Origin: JADYZU01 sp964540965
GTDB lineage: Bacteria; Pseudomonadota; Alphaproteobacteria; Rhodobacterales; Rhodobacteraceae
Length of the DNA: 64,000 bases
Direction: 5' to 3'
Assembly (NCBI GenBank): GCA_964540965.1
Contig: CAZIOT010000015.1
Coordinates: 1-64,000, forward strand
In this document: positions 42,449 to 51,231 of the stretch, one piece after another
How the letters are laid out: every line of letters begins with the position of its first letter
How positions within the stretch are numbered: the first letter of the stretch is position 1
The notes under the pieces: model-generated
What the model saw: the letters and a program-made list of their open reading frames with translations, nothing else
The model's database searches: none
What the model was told of the DNA's origin: nothing
Position numbers and translations under genes: made by a program

Positions 42449-42793
42449 TCAGGACCAGTTGCGTTCGACGCTGCCCTTTGCGGCCCGCGCGAACAGCATC
42501 TTCTGCAAGGCCGCGTTTTCCTTACGCAGGGTTCCCACCTCGTCATGCAGGCTTTCGAGCACGTCGCCAAAAGGCGACTGGTCGATCACGTCGCGCACCC
42601 AGCGGGACAGGATCGACAGGCTGATGCCCAGATCGCCGGCCAGTTGGGCGCGCGATACCTCTCGGGTCAGGATCAGCCTGACCGCCGCTTCCCTGACATC
42701 CGATCCTGGAGGGACATTCCGGTCTTCAACAATCTCATCGCGCAACGCAGTCTCTCCGCTTCGGTTTCGCCCGGTCAGGCTACGCCACCACAC
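42449..42793 (-). pseudogene. Orphan IS3-type OrfA-like helix-turn-helix protein
   Basis: The 114-residue frame has SDVREAAVRLILTREVSRAQ, LAGDLGISLSILSRWVRDVI (helix-turn-helix) and a coiled LHDEVGTLRKENAALQKMLF end. This is the pattern of OrfA of IS3-family elements, where RKENxxLxxxxxxLxKA precedes the frameshift to OrfB. No OrfB or terminal repeats are recognisable on either side, so it is either a remnant or a domesticated DNA-binding protein. The true start may be downstream of the first ATG. Confidence 0.6.
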
Positions 42794-42868
42794 CTGACAA
42801 ACGGCTGACGTCCGTGTCGCAGATCACGCCGGCGCCTTCGCCTTGACGCGACGCTACCCTATGCACAA

Positions 42869-42885
42869 CATTGGCGCGGCCAATC
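42869..42885. promoter_or_regulatory. CATTGG-N5-CCAAT palindrome, copy 2
   Basis: CATTGG at 42,869-42,874 and CCAAT at 42,880-42,884 with the same 5-base spacing as the copy at 40,228. It lies 68 bases upstream of the ATG of the SsuA-like gene, an appropriate place for an activator site. Confidence 0.6.
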
Positions 42886-42952
42886 GGGGGCCATGTTACC
42901 CCGATCCAGAAATCGGTCGGCCCTGAGCGGGGCCGGCCGCGGGAGATATGAC

Positions 42953-43951
42953 ATGAATGTGACTGCCTTGAAGATCACCGTTGCGGGGGTCGCCGCCGTC
43001 GGCTGGATGGCCCTGTCGGCCTTCTCTCCCGCCGCCAAGAAGATCGAGCTTGGGTTGCAGGCGGGCGGGACCGCCTCGTGGGAAATCGCCGCCATGGAGG
43101 AGGCGGGTATCGCCGAACACCATGGGATCGAGATCGAAGTCCGCGAGGTGGCCAATTCCGGCGCGGGTCAGGTCGCGCTGCAGGCGCGCGAGGTCAACGT
43201 GATCCTTTCGGATTTCGTCTGGACCTCGATCCAGCGCCACGAGGGGGCCGATTTCACCTTCGTGCCGCATTCGCTGGCCGTGGGCGGGCTGATGGTCATG
43301 CCGGGCAGCCCGGTCCAGTCCGTTGCCGATCTCGAAGGCACCTCGATCGCCGTCGCCGGCGGCCCGGTCGACAAGTCCTGGGTCGCGCTGCAGGCATTTT
43401 ACGCTGCCCAGACCGGCGGCACGCTGGCCGATCTGGTCGAGGTCGAGTTCGGCGCCCCGCCGCTGGTCAACGAACTTCTGCTGTCGGGCCAGGTCGATGC
43501 CTCGCTCAACTTCTGGCACTTCAATGCCCGCGCGACCGTCGATGGCGCCGTCGAGCTGATTTCGGTCGCCGACATGCTCAAGGAACTCGGGGTCGAACGC
43601 ACGCCGCCGCTGCTTGGCTGGGTGTTCTCCGAACGCTGGGCCCGGTCCCACGATGAAGAAATCGCGCGTTTCCTGGCCGCTTCGTACGAAACCAAAGAGC
43701 TGTTGCTTGAGGACGACGCGATCTGGGACACCATCCGCCCGGTGATGGGCGAGGATCTGACCGACGAGGCCTTTATCGCGCTGCGTGACAGCTACCGCCG
43801 CGGCATCGTCACCACCTATGATCAGGCGGACATCGACGCCGCCGCGCAAAGCTTTGCCGTGATGGCGCAATACGGTGGCGTGGAACTGGTCGGCGAAATC
43901 ACCGAAATCGCCGAAGGAACTTTCTGGGACGGGTTCAGGATCGGGAGTTGA
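42953..43951 (+). CDS. SsuA/TauA-like ABC substrate-binding protein
   Basis: The ATG at 42,953 is preceded by GGGAGA and gives 332 residues. The start MNVTALKITVAGVAAVGWMA is a signal-like segment. The mature protein has the NitT/TauT type-II binding fold: LGLQAGGTASWEIAAMEEAG, EVNVILSDFVWTSIQRHEGA and GTSIAVAGGPVDKSWVALQA. In this position it may carry something needed for PQQ oxidation (a metal chelate or cofactor) rather than a sulfonate; that is inference. Permease and ATPase genes follow with overlaps. Confidence 0.88.
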   Translation: MNVTALKITVAGVAAVGWMALSAFSPAAKKIELGLQAGGTASWEIAAMEEAGIAEHHGIEIEVREVANSGAGQVALQAREVNVILSDFVWTSIQRHEGADFTFVPHSLAVGGLMVMPGSPVQSVADLEGTSIAVAGGPVDKSWVALQAFYAAQTGGTLADLVEVEFGAPPLVNELLLSGQVDASLNFWHFNARATVDGAVELISVADMLKELGVERTPPLLGWVFSERWARSHDEEIARFLAASYETKELLLEDDAIWDTIRPVMGEDLTDEAFIALRDSYRRGIVTTYDQADIDAAAQSFAVMAQYGGVELVGEITEIAEGTFWDGFRIGS

Positions 43952-44805
43952 ACGAAACCCGCAACACTTCCGCGGGTTCCGTCCCTTCTGGCTGGACCGG
44001 AGTGAACCAGCCAAAGGGGGCACCCGCGGCACCGTCGCAGTCGACCAGACCCGCCGGGGGGGCGCAGTGGCTTGAACTCGCCTCGTTGCCGCTTCTCCTG
44101 CTGATCTGGCAGATCGCCGCCTGGATCCTGCAATCCCGCTTCCTGCCCGGCCCGGTCGTGGTCGCCGCGGAGATCTGGGATCTTGCCTGGGACGGCCCGC
44201 TGTTCGACGACTTCGGCAAGACGCTGTTGCGTGCCATGATCGGTTTCGCCGTGGCGATGGGCATCGGCACCGCCATCGGCATCGCCCTTGGCCGCACCGT
44301 CTGGGCTGACCGGCTGTTCGCGCCCTGGGTCGTGGTCGGCCTCAACATCCCGGCCATCGTCGTCGGCATCATCTGCTACATTTCCCTCGGACTGTCGGAT
44401 TTCGCCCTGATCCTTGCCGTGGTCATCAACAAGATTCCGCTGGTCGCCACGATGATGCGCGAGGGCGTGCGCGCCCTTTCCGCCGATTATGACGAGCTTG
44501 CCGCGACCTTTCGCATGCCGCGCGCGCGCTATCTGCGGCTGGTGCTTGTGCCGCAGCTCATGCCCTATCTTCTGGCCGCCGCCCGCGCCGGCCTGTCGCT
44601 GGTCTGGAAGATGGTCCTTGTGTTCGAGGTGCTGGGCAGCGACGGAGGCGTCGGCTTTCGCGTCGGCCTGTATTTCCAACTCTTCGACATGAAGGGCATC
44701 CTGTCCTACACCTGCTGTTTCGTCGCCGTGATCATGGCGCTGGAATACGGCGTGCTCCGCCCCATCGAAGGGAGGCTGCTGCAATGGCGCAAGGACCGGG
44801 CCTGA
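43948..44805 (+). CDS. SsuC/TauC-like ABC transporter permease
   Basis: This 285-residue permease begins at a TTG that overlaps the previous stop (TTGA), so it depends on translational coupling. After a polar, Pro-rich start of about 45 residues come about six helices. The conserved permease loop is seen in MREGVRALSADYDELAATFR and RARYLRLVLVPQLMPYLLAA, the EAA motif that contacts the ATPase. It is the membrane part of the transporter whose binding protein is upstream. Confidence 0.9.
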   Translation: MNETRNTSAGSVPSGWTGVNQPKGAPAAPSQSTRPAGGAQWLELASLPLLLLIWQIAAWILQSRFLPGPVVVAAEIWDLAWDGPLFDDFGKTLLRAMIGFAVAMGIGTAIGIALGRTVWADRLFAPWVVVGLNIPAIVVGIICYISLGLSDFALILAVVINKIPLVATMMREGVRALSADYDELAATFRMPRARYLRLVLVPQLMPYLLAAARAGLSLVWKMVLVFEVLGSDGGVGFRVGLYFQLFDMKGILSYTCCFVAVIMALEYGVLRPIEGRLLQWRKDRA

Positions 44806-45518
44806 GCCTGCGCATCGACTCCCTCGCCCTTGGCCCCGGCGTGCCCTTGTTCCGCGAACTGCGGCTTGAGGTGGCCCCCGGTCAGGTTCTTGCCCTTCTC
44901 GGCCCCTCGGGCGTCGGCAAGACCACGCTGCTGCGCATCCTGTCCGGCGCCGAACGGCGCTGGCAGGGCGAGGTGCAGGTCGGCGGCAAGGCCGCTGCGC
45001 TGGCGCCGATGCCCGGCTATGTCTTTCAGGACGCCCGCCTGCTGCCGTGGCTGACCGCCGCCGACAACCTTCGCGCCGTTGCGCCGGATCTGACGGATGC
45101 CCGCATCGCCGAACTTTTGGGCGAGGTCGGCCTTGCCGGGCAGGAACGGGTCTGGCCGCACGCCCTATCGGGCGGGATGCAGCGCCGCCTTGCCCTTGCG
45201 CGCGCCCTTTCGGTCAATCCGGGCCTGCTGCTGCTGGACGAGCCTTTTGTGTCGCTGGACCGCGCCATGGTCCGCGACCTGCAGGCCCTGTTTCTCAAGG
45301 TCTTTCAGGCCGGCAATCCCACCGTGGTCATCGTCACCCACGACCCCGAGGACGCCGCCCGTATCGCCGACCGGGTGGTGGTCCTTCGTGGCCGCCCGGC
45401 GCAGATCAGCGACGATGTAACGCTTCCGGGCAGGCCCGGCCAGCGCAGCGCCGCCGACATCGCCCGCCTTGCCGCCGACCTTTCCGCGACCGACGCCCCT
45501 GCCCAGGTGACAGCATGA
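44784..45518 (+). CDS. SsuB/TauB-like ABC transporter ATPase
   Basis: This 244-residue ATPase has Walker A GPSGVGKTTLLRIL near 34-47, a Q-loop GYVFQDARLLPW, the signature LSGGMQRRLALARALSV and Walker B LLLLDEPFVSLD, then the switch His in IVTHDPEDAARIAD. It overlaps the permease gene by 22 bases and the next ATPase gene by 4. It should pair with the 43,948 permease; the following ATPase belongs to a different transporter. Confidence 0.93.
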   Translation: MAQGPGLSLRIDSLALGPGVPLFRELRLEVAPGQVLALLGPSGVGKTTLLRILSGAERRWQGEVQVGGKAAALAPMPGYVFQDARLLPWLTAADNLRAVAPDLTDARIAELLGEVGLAGQERVWPHALSGGMQRRLALARALSVNPGLLLLDEPFVSLDRAMVRDLQALFLKVFQAGNPTVVIVTHDPEDAARIADRVVVLRGRPAQISDDVTLPGRPGQRSAADIARLAADLSATDAPAQVTA

Positions 45519-46276
45519 CCGTGGTGCCCTACCTTTCGCTGACCGATGTTTCCAAATCCTATGGCAGCAAGCAGGCGCTGCGCGACGTGACCCTTCAGGT
45601 CAACGCGGGCGAGGTGGTCGGCCTGCTTGGCCCCAACGGCGCCGGCAAATCCACCCTGTTCCAGATCTGCGCCGGCCTTTTTGCCGGCGACAGCGGCGCG
45701 GTGTCGCTGTTCGGGCTGGATTACCGCCATGCGCCGTCGGAAATCCTGCGCCGCATCGGTGTCGTCTTTCAGTCGCGTTCGCTGGATGCCGACATCTCGG
45801 TCAAGGCCAACCTGCGTTTCCACGGCGGGCTTTTCGGCCTGTGGGGGGCCGAATTGCGGCGCCGGATCGCCGCGGTGGCCGAGACGATGGAGATTACTGA
45901 CCTCTTGTCGCTTCCCGTCCGTGAATTGTCCGGCGGCAACCAGCGCCGGGTCGAGATCGCCCGCGCCTTGCTGTCGAATCCCGACCTGCTGCTGCTTGAC
46001 GAACCCTCGACCGGCCTTGATCCCGCCTCGCGACAGCGCCTTGTCGCCACTGTCCGCACCCTGGCCGAGACCGAGGGCAAGGCCGTGCTGTGGTCCACCC
46101 ATATCGCCGAGGAAGTCGAGAACGCCGCGCGGATCGTCCTTCTGGTCGATGGCCGCGTGATCGAGGACGCGCCGCCCACCGCCCTCAGGGACAAGACCGG
46201 TGCCGAGACCATGACCGGCGCCTATATCGCCCTGACCGGCGCCAAGCCGGACTCTGTGATCCCGACGCCCGAGTGA
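45515..46276 (+). CDS. ABC transporter ATPase of the PQQ-dehydrogenase system
   Basis: The ATG at 45,515 overlaps the previous stop (ATGA) and gives 253 residues. Walker A GPNGAGKSTLFQICAG, signature LSGGNQRRVEIARALLS, Walker B LLLLDEPSTGLDP and the His loop LWSTHIAEEVENAARI are all present. The FQSRSLDADISVKANLRFHG stretch matches the ATPase described with PQQ-dependent alcohol dehydrogenases, related to ABC-2 exporters by sequence. It should work with the 46,302 permease and the 37,493 binding protein. Confidence 0.88.
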   Translation: MTVVPYLSLTDVSKSYGSKQALRDVTLQVNAGEVVGLLGPNGAGKSTLFQICAGLFAGDSGAVSLFGLDYRHAPSEILRRIGVVFQSRSLDADISVKANLRFHGGLFGLWGAELRRRIAAVAETMEITDLLSLPVRELSGGNQRRVEIARALLSNPDLLLLDEPSTGLDPASRQRLVATVRTLAETEGKAVLWSTHIAEEVENAARIVLLVDGRVIEDAPPTALRDKTGAETMTGAYIALTGAKPDSVIPTPE

Positions 46277-46301
46277 ACGGTCATCGGGACCGCGGACCGG
46301 G

Positions 46302-47132
46302 TCAGCCCCGCTTTAGTTTGCCGATGGTGCCGATCTGCGGATTGTAGCCGCGCACGGCAAGGGCGAAGGCCACCAGGGTCGTGCCCAGCACCACGGCCAG
46401 CGCCACCCAGTTCATCTGGCCATAGGCGGTAAAGCGGATCAGCTCGATCGCGTGGGTGAACGGGTTTGCGGTGGCCAGATACCACACCAAATCCGCCCCG
46501 CTTTCCCGCAGCTTCCACAAGGGGTAGAGGGCCGAGGACAGGAAGAACATCGGGAAGATGACAAAGTTCATCATCCCGGCAAAGTTCTCGATCTGCCGGG
46601 TATAGACCGTCACCACCAGGCCGATAGCGCCCAGCATCAGCCCCGCCACCAGCGCCGAGGGGATGGCGAACCACATCGTCGCCCAGGGCATGTGGATGCC
46701 CAGCAGCGCCGCCACGGCCAGAAAGGCCACCGCCTGACCCAGCGCCAGTGTCGCGGCCGCGACGATCTTGGCGAACAGCAGCCAGGCGCGCGGCAGCGGC
46801 GTCACCAGCATCACCCGCATCACCCCGGCCTCGCGGTCATATACAAGGCTTAGCGCCGACTGCATCGACTGGAACAGCACGACCACGCCGACCAGCCCGG
46901 GCAGGACATATTCCTGATAGGGCGTATAGGTCCGGTAGGGCGCGATGATCGAGATGCCCAACAGGTTATGCATCCCGGTGGCAAAGACCAAGAGCCAGAG
47001 CAGGGGTCTTACCAGGCTCGAGAGCAGTCGTTCGCGCTGCCGAAAGAACTTCGACATTTCCCGCGCAACGATCACCCAGAGCCCGAGACCGAGGTGAGCC
47101 ATCGTCACGGGCACAAACGTCAGCCTTTTCAA
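46302..47132 (-). CDS. ABC-2-type permease of the PQQ-dehydrogenase system (PedC-like)
   Basis: This 276-residue membrane protein has six predicted helices and ABC-2 permease motifs: WLLVFATGMHNLLGIS, TPYQEYVLPGLVGVVVLFQS, VYDREAGVMRVMLVTPLPRA and FPMFFLSSALYPLWKLRESG with TANPFTHAIELIRFTAYGQM. This is the permease type found with PQQ alcohol oxidation in Pseudomonas (pedC) and with lanthanide transport clusters. It converges on its ATPase gene, a split arrangement, instead of being in one operon with it. Confidence 0.88.
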   Translation of the reverse strand: MKRLTFVPVTMAHLGLGLWVIVAREMSKFFRQRERLLSSLVRPLLWLLVFATGMHNLLGISIIAPYRTYTPYQEYVLPGLVGVVVLFQSMQSALSLVYDREAGVMRVMLVTPLPRAWLLFAKIVAAATLALGQAVAFLAVAALLGIHMPWATMWFAIPSALVAGLMLGAIGLVVTVYTRQIENFAGMMNFVIFPMFFLSSALYPLWKLRESGADLVWYLATANPFTHAIELIRFTAYGQMNWVALAVVLGTTLVAFALAVRGYNPQIGTIGKLKRG

Positions 47133-47245
47133 TTTTCAGGGTGTCGGATCCGCTGCACGCGAACCCGACCGGGACAGCTTCGCCCAGCACGCCGGCCTTG
47201 GCAAGCCCGATGGCATCTTGACCGCCAGCTCCCCCTTGCGGCCGC

Positions 47246-47800
47246 TCAGTACACCGGCGGCGCGATCACCCAGAGCACCACGGCGGGAATGTCGCCGTCG
47301 TTTCGCCAGGCGTAGTCCCGGCCGCGGAACTGAAAGCTGTCGCCGGGGGACAGGGCGAAAGGTGTGCCGTCAAGGATCAGGGTCAGGCGCCCCTCGATCA
47401 CCACACCACCGTCCTCTCTTTCGCCCACGGGGCTCATGGTTGCGCTGGCGGAACCGGGGGCAAAGACCGAACGGATCATCTCGAAAGCGCCGCCGACCGA
47501 GGGGGACAGCAATTCCTCGGTCAGCCCGGCGGCGTGGGTTCCGATGGTCATGCGTTGCGCGGCGCGGGTGAGAAGGCCGCGCTCGTCGGGGGTCTGGTCG
47601 GAATGCCGGAAAAAGAAGCTGATGGTGACGCCAAGCCTTCGCGCCAGCGCGGCGATATCCTCGACCGAGGGCGTGGCCTGTCCCCGCTCGACCTCGCTCA
47701 GCCAGCCGACCGACCGCCCGGCGGCGGCACTCAGCTCGCGCAGGGTAAGGCCCCGGCTTTTGCGCAGGGCGCGGATGTCGTGGCCGATGTGATGGGTCAT
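47246..47800 (-). CDS. XRE-family regulator with C-terminal cupin
   Basis: The ATG at 47,800 is preceded by AGGAGG and gives 184 residues. A Cro/CI helix-turn-helix occupies residues 5-60 (IRALRKSRGLTLRELSAAAG, WLSEVERGQATPSVEDIAAL), and a cupin fold about 110-180 (VVIEGRLTLILDGTPFALSP, GDSFQFRGRDYAWRNDGDIP). Regulators of this type (PuuR-like) control polyamine and amino-acid use. It is divergent from the dimethylglycine-dehydrogenase-like gene, which it probably controls. Confidence 0.93.
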   Translation of the reverse strand: MTHHIGHDIRALRKSRGLTLRELSAAAGRSVGWLSEVERGQATPSVEDIAALARRLGVTISFFFRHSDQTPDERGLLTRAAQRMTIGTHAAGLTEELLSPSVGGAFEMIRSVFAPGSASATMSPVGEREDGGVVIEGRLTLILDGTPFALSPGDSFQFRGRDYAWRNDGDIPAVVLWVIAPPVY

Positions 47801-47923
47801 CTGCGCCTCCTGCCCGGAGGTTTGCAGAAAGAACCGGCCCCGTCGAGGAGATTGGTGAAATATCTTGCCAGAATTATTCGTGTGTGAAATCCATGGCTGG
47901 CATCCAGCCCGAGAGGACTCGCC
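47801..47923. promoter_or_regulatory. Divergent promoter between the XRE-cupin and flavoprotein genes
   Basis: AT-richer centre (47,850-47,890) with GAATTATTC, a short perfect palindrome, at 47,871-47,879 and two GTGAAAT repeats 29 bases apart (47,855 and 47,884). These are plausible operator elements for the XRE-cupin protein. Confidence 0.5.
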
Positions 47924-50371
47924 ATGACCGCCCTTCCGACCGAGGCCCGCGTCGTCATCATCGGCGGGGGTATCTCGGGTTGTTCCGTCGCCTATCACCT
48001 TGCCAAACTGGGCTGGACCGACATCGTGCTTTTGGAACGCCGGCAGTTGACCTGCGGCACGACATGGCACGCGGCCGGGTTGATCGGGCAGTTGCGCCCC
48101 AACCGCAACATGACCCGGCTCGCCAAATACTCGGCCGATCTCTACCGCACCCTCGAGGCCGAGACCGGGCTTGCCACCGGCTTTCGCCAGACCGGATCGA
48201 TCACCGTGGCGCTGACGGCCGAGCGGCGCGAGGAGATTCTGCGGCAGGCCGGCGTGGCGCGCGCCTTTGGCGTCGCGGTGGACGAACTTTCGCCGGCCGA
48301 GGTCAAGGCGATGTATCCGCATCTGGAAACCGCCGATGTGGTGGCGGGCGTCCATCTGCCGGCGGACGGACAGGCCGATCCGGGCAATGTCGCGCTGGCG
48401 CTGGCCAGGGGCGCCCGCGCCCGCGGCGCGATCATCGCCGAAAACACCCGCGTGACCCGCGTCACCACCGACCGCGGCCGCGTCAGCGGGGTGGACTGGG
48501 AGGCAGGGGGCGAGCGCGGCCATATCCGCGCCGCCCATGTCGTCAATTGCGGCGGCATGTGGGGCCGCGATCTGGCCGCGGCCAACGGCGTGACCCTGCC
48601 GCTGCACGCCTGCGAACACTTCTATGTCGTGACCGAGGCGATCCCCGGCCTTGGCCAGCTTCCGGTGCTGCGGGTTCCCGACGAATGCGCCTATTACAAG
48701 GAAGATGCCGGGAAAATCCTGCTTGGCGCATTCGAGCCGGTCGCCAAGCCCTGGGGCATGGCAGGCATTCCCGCCGATTTCTGCTTTGACCAGCTGCCCG
48801 AGGACATCGACCATTTCGAGCCGATCCTGAATCAGGCGATCCGGCGGATGCCGATGCTGGAACATGCCGGCATCCACACCTTCTTCAACGGGCCCGAGAG
48901 TTTCACCCCCGACGACCGCTATTATCTGGGCGAGGCGCCGGGACTGGCGGGTTACTGGGTTGCCGCCGGATACAATTCCATCGGCATCGTTTCCTCGGGC
49001 GGCGCCGGCATGGCGCTGGCCGAATGGATGCACCGCGGCGCGCCGCCCTTTGACCTGTGGGACGTGGACATCCGCCGCGCCCAGCCGTTCCAGCGCAACC
49101 GCCGCTACCTGAAAGAACGGGTGACCGAGACCCTTGGCCTGCTCTATGCCGACCATTTCCCCTTTCGGCAGATGGCAACCGCGCGCGGCATCCGCCGCTC
49201 GCCCATGCACGAGGCGCTGGTGGCGCGCGGCGCGGTGATGGGCGAACTCGCGGGCTGGGAGCGGGCGAACTGGTTCGCGGCTCCGGGGCAGGCGCCCGAA
49301 TACCGCTATTCCTGGCAACGGCAGAACTGGTTCGCCAACCAGCGGGACGAACATATGGCCCTGCGTCAGGGCGTCGGCCTGTATGACATGTCATCCTTCG
49401 GCAAGATCCGCGTCGAGGGCCGCGACGCGCTGGCCGTGCTGCAACATCTGTGTGCCAACGATCTGGACGTGGATGTGGGGCGGATTGTCTATACCCAGAT
49501 GCTCAACGCCGGCGGCGGCATCGAATGCGACCTGACGGTGACGCGGCTGGCCGAGACGGCCTTCCTTCTGGTCGTCCCCGCCGCCACCCTGCACCGCGAC
49601 CTTGCCTGGCTGCGGCGGCATCTGGGCGATGCCTTTGCCGTCGTCACCGATGTGACCGCGGCCGAGGCGGTGCTGTGCGTCATGGGCCCTCTTGCCCGCG
49701 ACCTGCTGGCAAGGGTTTCGCCCGACGATCTGTCGACTGCCGCGCATCCCTTTGGCGTCGCGCGCGAGATCGAGGTCGGCCTGACCCTCGCCCGCGCGCA
49801 TCGCGTCACCTATGTCGGCGAACTGGGCTGGGAACTGTATGTCCCGACCGATCAGGCCGCCCATGTGTTCGAGACTCTGGCCGAGGCCGGCGAGGGTCTG
49901 GGGCTGAAGCTCTGCGGGCTCCATGCGATGGATTCGTGCCGGATCGAGAAGGGCTATCGCCATTTCGGACATGACATCACCGACGAGGATCATGTGCTGG
50001 AAGCGGGCCTGGGCTTTGCGGTGCGCACGGCCAAGGGCGACTTCATCGGGCGCGAGGCGGTGCTGCGCAAGCGCGACGCGGGGCTGACGCGGCGGCTGAT
50101 GCAATTCCGTCTGACCAACCCGGCGCCGCTTCTGTTCCACAACGAGCCGATCCTGCGCGACGGAACCATCGTCGGACAGGTCACCTCGGGCAATTACGGC
50201 CATGCTTTGGGCGGCGCCATCGGCCTTGGCTATGTCCCCTGCCGCCCGGACGAGACGGCCGAGGAAATGCTGGCCGCGACCTATGCGATCGAGATCGCGG
50301 GCCAAGTCCATGCGGCCGAGGCGAGCCTGCGGCCGATGTATGATCCCGCCTCGGCACGGGTTCGGCTGTAG
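47924..50371 (+). CDS. Dimethylglycine/sarcosine dehydrogenase-like flavoprotein
   Basis: This 815-residue protein has an N-terminal DAO-type FAD domain (VVIIGGGISGCSVAYHLAKL, residues 10-29) with CGTTWHAAGLIGQLRPNRNM; His49 there corresponds to the covalent flavin His of dimethylglycine and sarcosine dehydrogenases. A middle FAO domain (about 400-460) is followed by a GcvT-like folate-binding domain from about 470 (YDMSSFGKIRVEGRDALAVL, and GLKLCGLHAMDSCRIEKGYR near 665). It oxidises an N-methyl amine and transfers the one-carbon unit to tetrahydrofolate. It starts after AGAGGA and ends 3 bases from the convergent Pot operon. Confidence 0.92.
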   Translation: MTALPTEARVVIIGGGISGCSVAYHLAKLGWTDIVLLERRQLTCGTTWHAAGLIGQLRPNRNMTRLAKYSADLYRTLEAETGLATGFRQTGSITVALTAERREEILRQAGVARAFGVAVDELSPAEVKAMYPHLETADVVAGVHLPADGQADPGNVALALARGARARGAIIAENTRVTRVTTDRGRVSGVDWEAGGERGHIRAAHVVNCGGMWGRDLAAANGVTLPLHACEHFYVVTEAIPGLGQLPVLRVPDECAYYKEDAGKILLGAFEPVAKPWGMAGIPADFCFDQLPEDIDHFEPILNQAIRRMPMLEHAGIHTFFNGPESFTPDDRYYLGEAPGLAGYWVAAGYNSIGIVSSGGAGMALAEWMHRGAPPFDLWDVDIRRAQPFQRNRRYLKERVTETLGLLYADHFPFRQMATARGIRRSPMHEALVARGAVMGELAGWERANWFAAPGQAPEYRYSWQRQNWFANQRDEHMALRQGVGLYDMSSFGKIRVEGRDALAVLQHLCANDLDVDVGRIVYTQMLNAGGGIECDLTVTRLAETAFLLVVPAATLHRDLAWLRRHLGDAFAVVTDVTAAEAVLCVMGPLARDLLARVSPDDLSTAAHPFGVAREIEVGLTLARAHRVTYVGELGWELYVPTDQAAHVFETLAEAGEGLGLKLCGLHAMDSCRIEKGYRHFGHDITDEDHVLEAGLGFAVRTAKGDFIGREAVLRKRDAGLTRRLMQFRLTNPAPLLFHNEPILRDGTIVGQVTSGNYGHALGGAIGLGYVPCRPDETAEEMLAATYAIEIAGQVHAAEASLRPMYDPASARVRL

Positions 50372-50374
50372 GCC

Positions 50375-51226
50375 CTAACCCGGCGACATCCCCCGCAGCC
50401 GTTCGTTCCGCCGCCGCAACAGCTCAAGCGTGGCCAGCAGCAGCACCGAGACCGCGATCAGCACCGTCGCGGCGGCAAGGATCGTCGGGCTGATCTGTTC
50501 GCGCAGGCCGGTGAACATCTGCCAGGGCAGGGTCTTTTGCCCGGCCGCGCCCATGAACATCACCACCACCACCTCGTCGAACGAGGTGATGAAGGCGAAC
50601 AGCGCGCCCGAGACCACCCCCGGCATGATCAGCGGCATCTGCACGCGAAAGAAGGTGCGCACCGGCCCGGCCCCCAACGAGGCCGCCGCCCGCGTCAGCG
50701 ACCGGTCAAACCCCACCAACGTCGCCGTCACGGTGATGATGACAAAGGGCACCCCCAGCGCGGCATGGGCAAAGACCACGCCCCAATAGGTGCCCTGCAG
50801 GCCGATGCGGCTATAGAAGAAATACATTCCCGCCGCGGAGATGATCAGCGGCACGATCATGGGCGAGATCAGCACCGCCATGATCGCCCGGCGGAACGGC
50901 ACATGCGGCTGCGACAGGCCGACAGCGGCGATGGTGCCCAGCGTCACCGCCAGAAGCGTCGCCACCGGCGCGATCTTGAGCGAGTTCCACAAGGGAACCT
51001 GCCAGTCGATGTTGGTGAAGAAGTCGACATAATGCTGAAGGCTGTAGCCCGCGGGATCAAGCCGCAGCATCTCGGGGGTGAAGGTGAAGAAGTTCTCGGC
51101 GTTGAACGACAGCGGGATGATGACCAGGATCGGGGCGATCAGGAAGAACAGGATCAGTCCGACCAGCACCCGAAGGCCGTAGTACCAGATCCGTTGCAGG
51201 GGCGACGCATAGCTGGGAAGCGCCAT
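50375..51226 (-). CDS. potC: Polyamine-type ABC transporter permease (PotC type)
   Basis: This 283-residue membrane protein has six helices and the EAA loop LTRAAASLGAGPVRTFFRVQ with LPLIMPGVVSGALFAFITSF, as in PotC/PotI of spermidine and putrescine importers. It is last in the order ATPase, binding protein, PotB-like, PotC-like. The gene begins 5 bases after the PotB-like stop. Substrate is probably a polyamine or related cation; the symbol indicates family type, not a proven substrate. Confidence 0.92.
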   Translation of the reverse strand: MALPSYASPLQRIWYYGLRVLVGLILFFLIAPILVIIPLSFNAENFFTFTPEMLRLDPAGYSLQHYVDFFTNIDWQVPLWNSLKIAPVATLLAVTLGTIAAVGLSQPHVPFRRAIMAVLISPMIVPLIISAAGMYFFYSRIGLQGTYWGVVFAHAALGVPFVIITVTATLVGFDRSLTRAAASLGAGPVRTFFRVQMPLIMPGVVSGALFAFITSFDEVVVVMFMGAAGQKTLPWQMFTGLREQISPTILAAATVLIAVSVLLLATLELLRRRNERLRGMSPG

Positions 51227-51231
51227 TTCCG

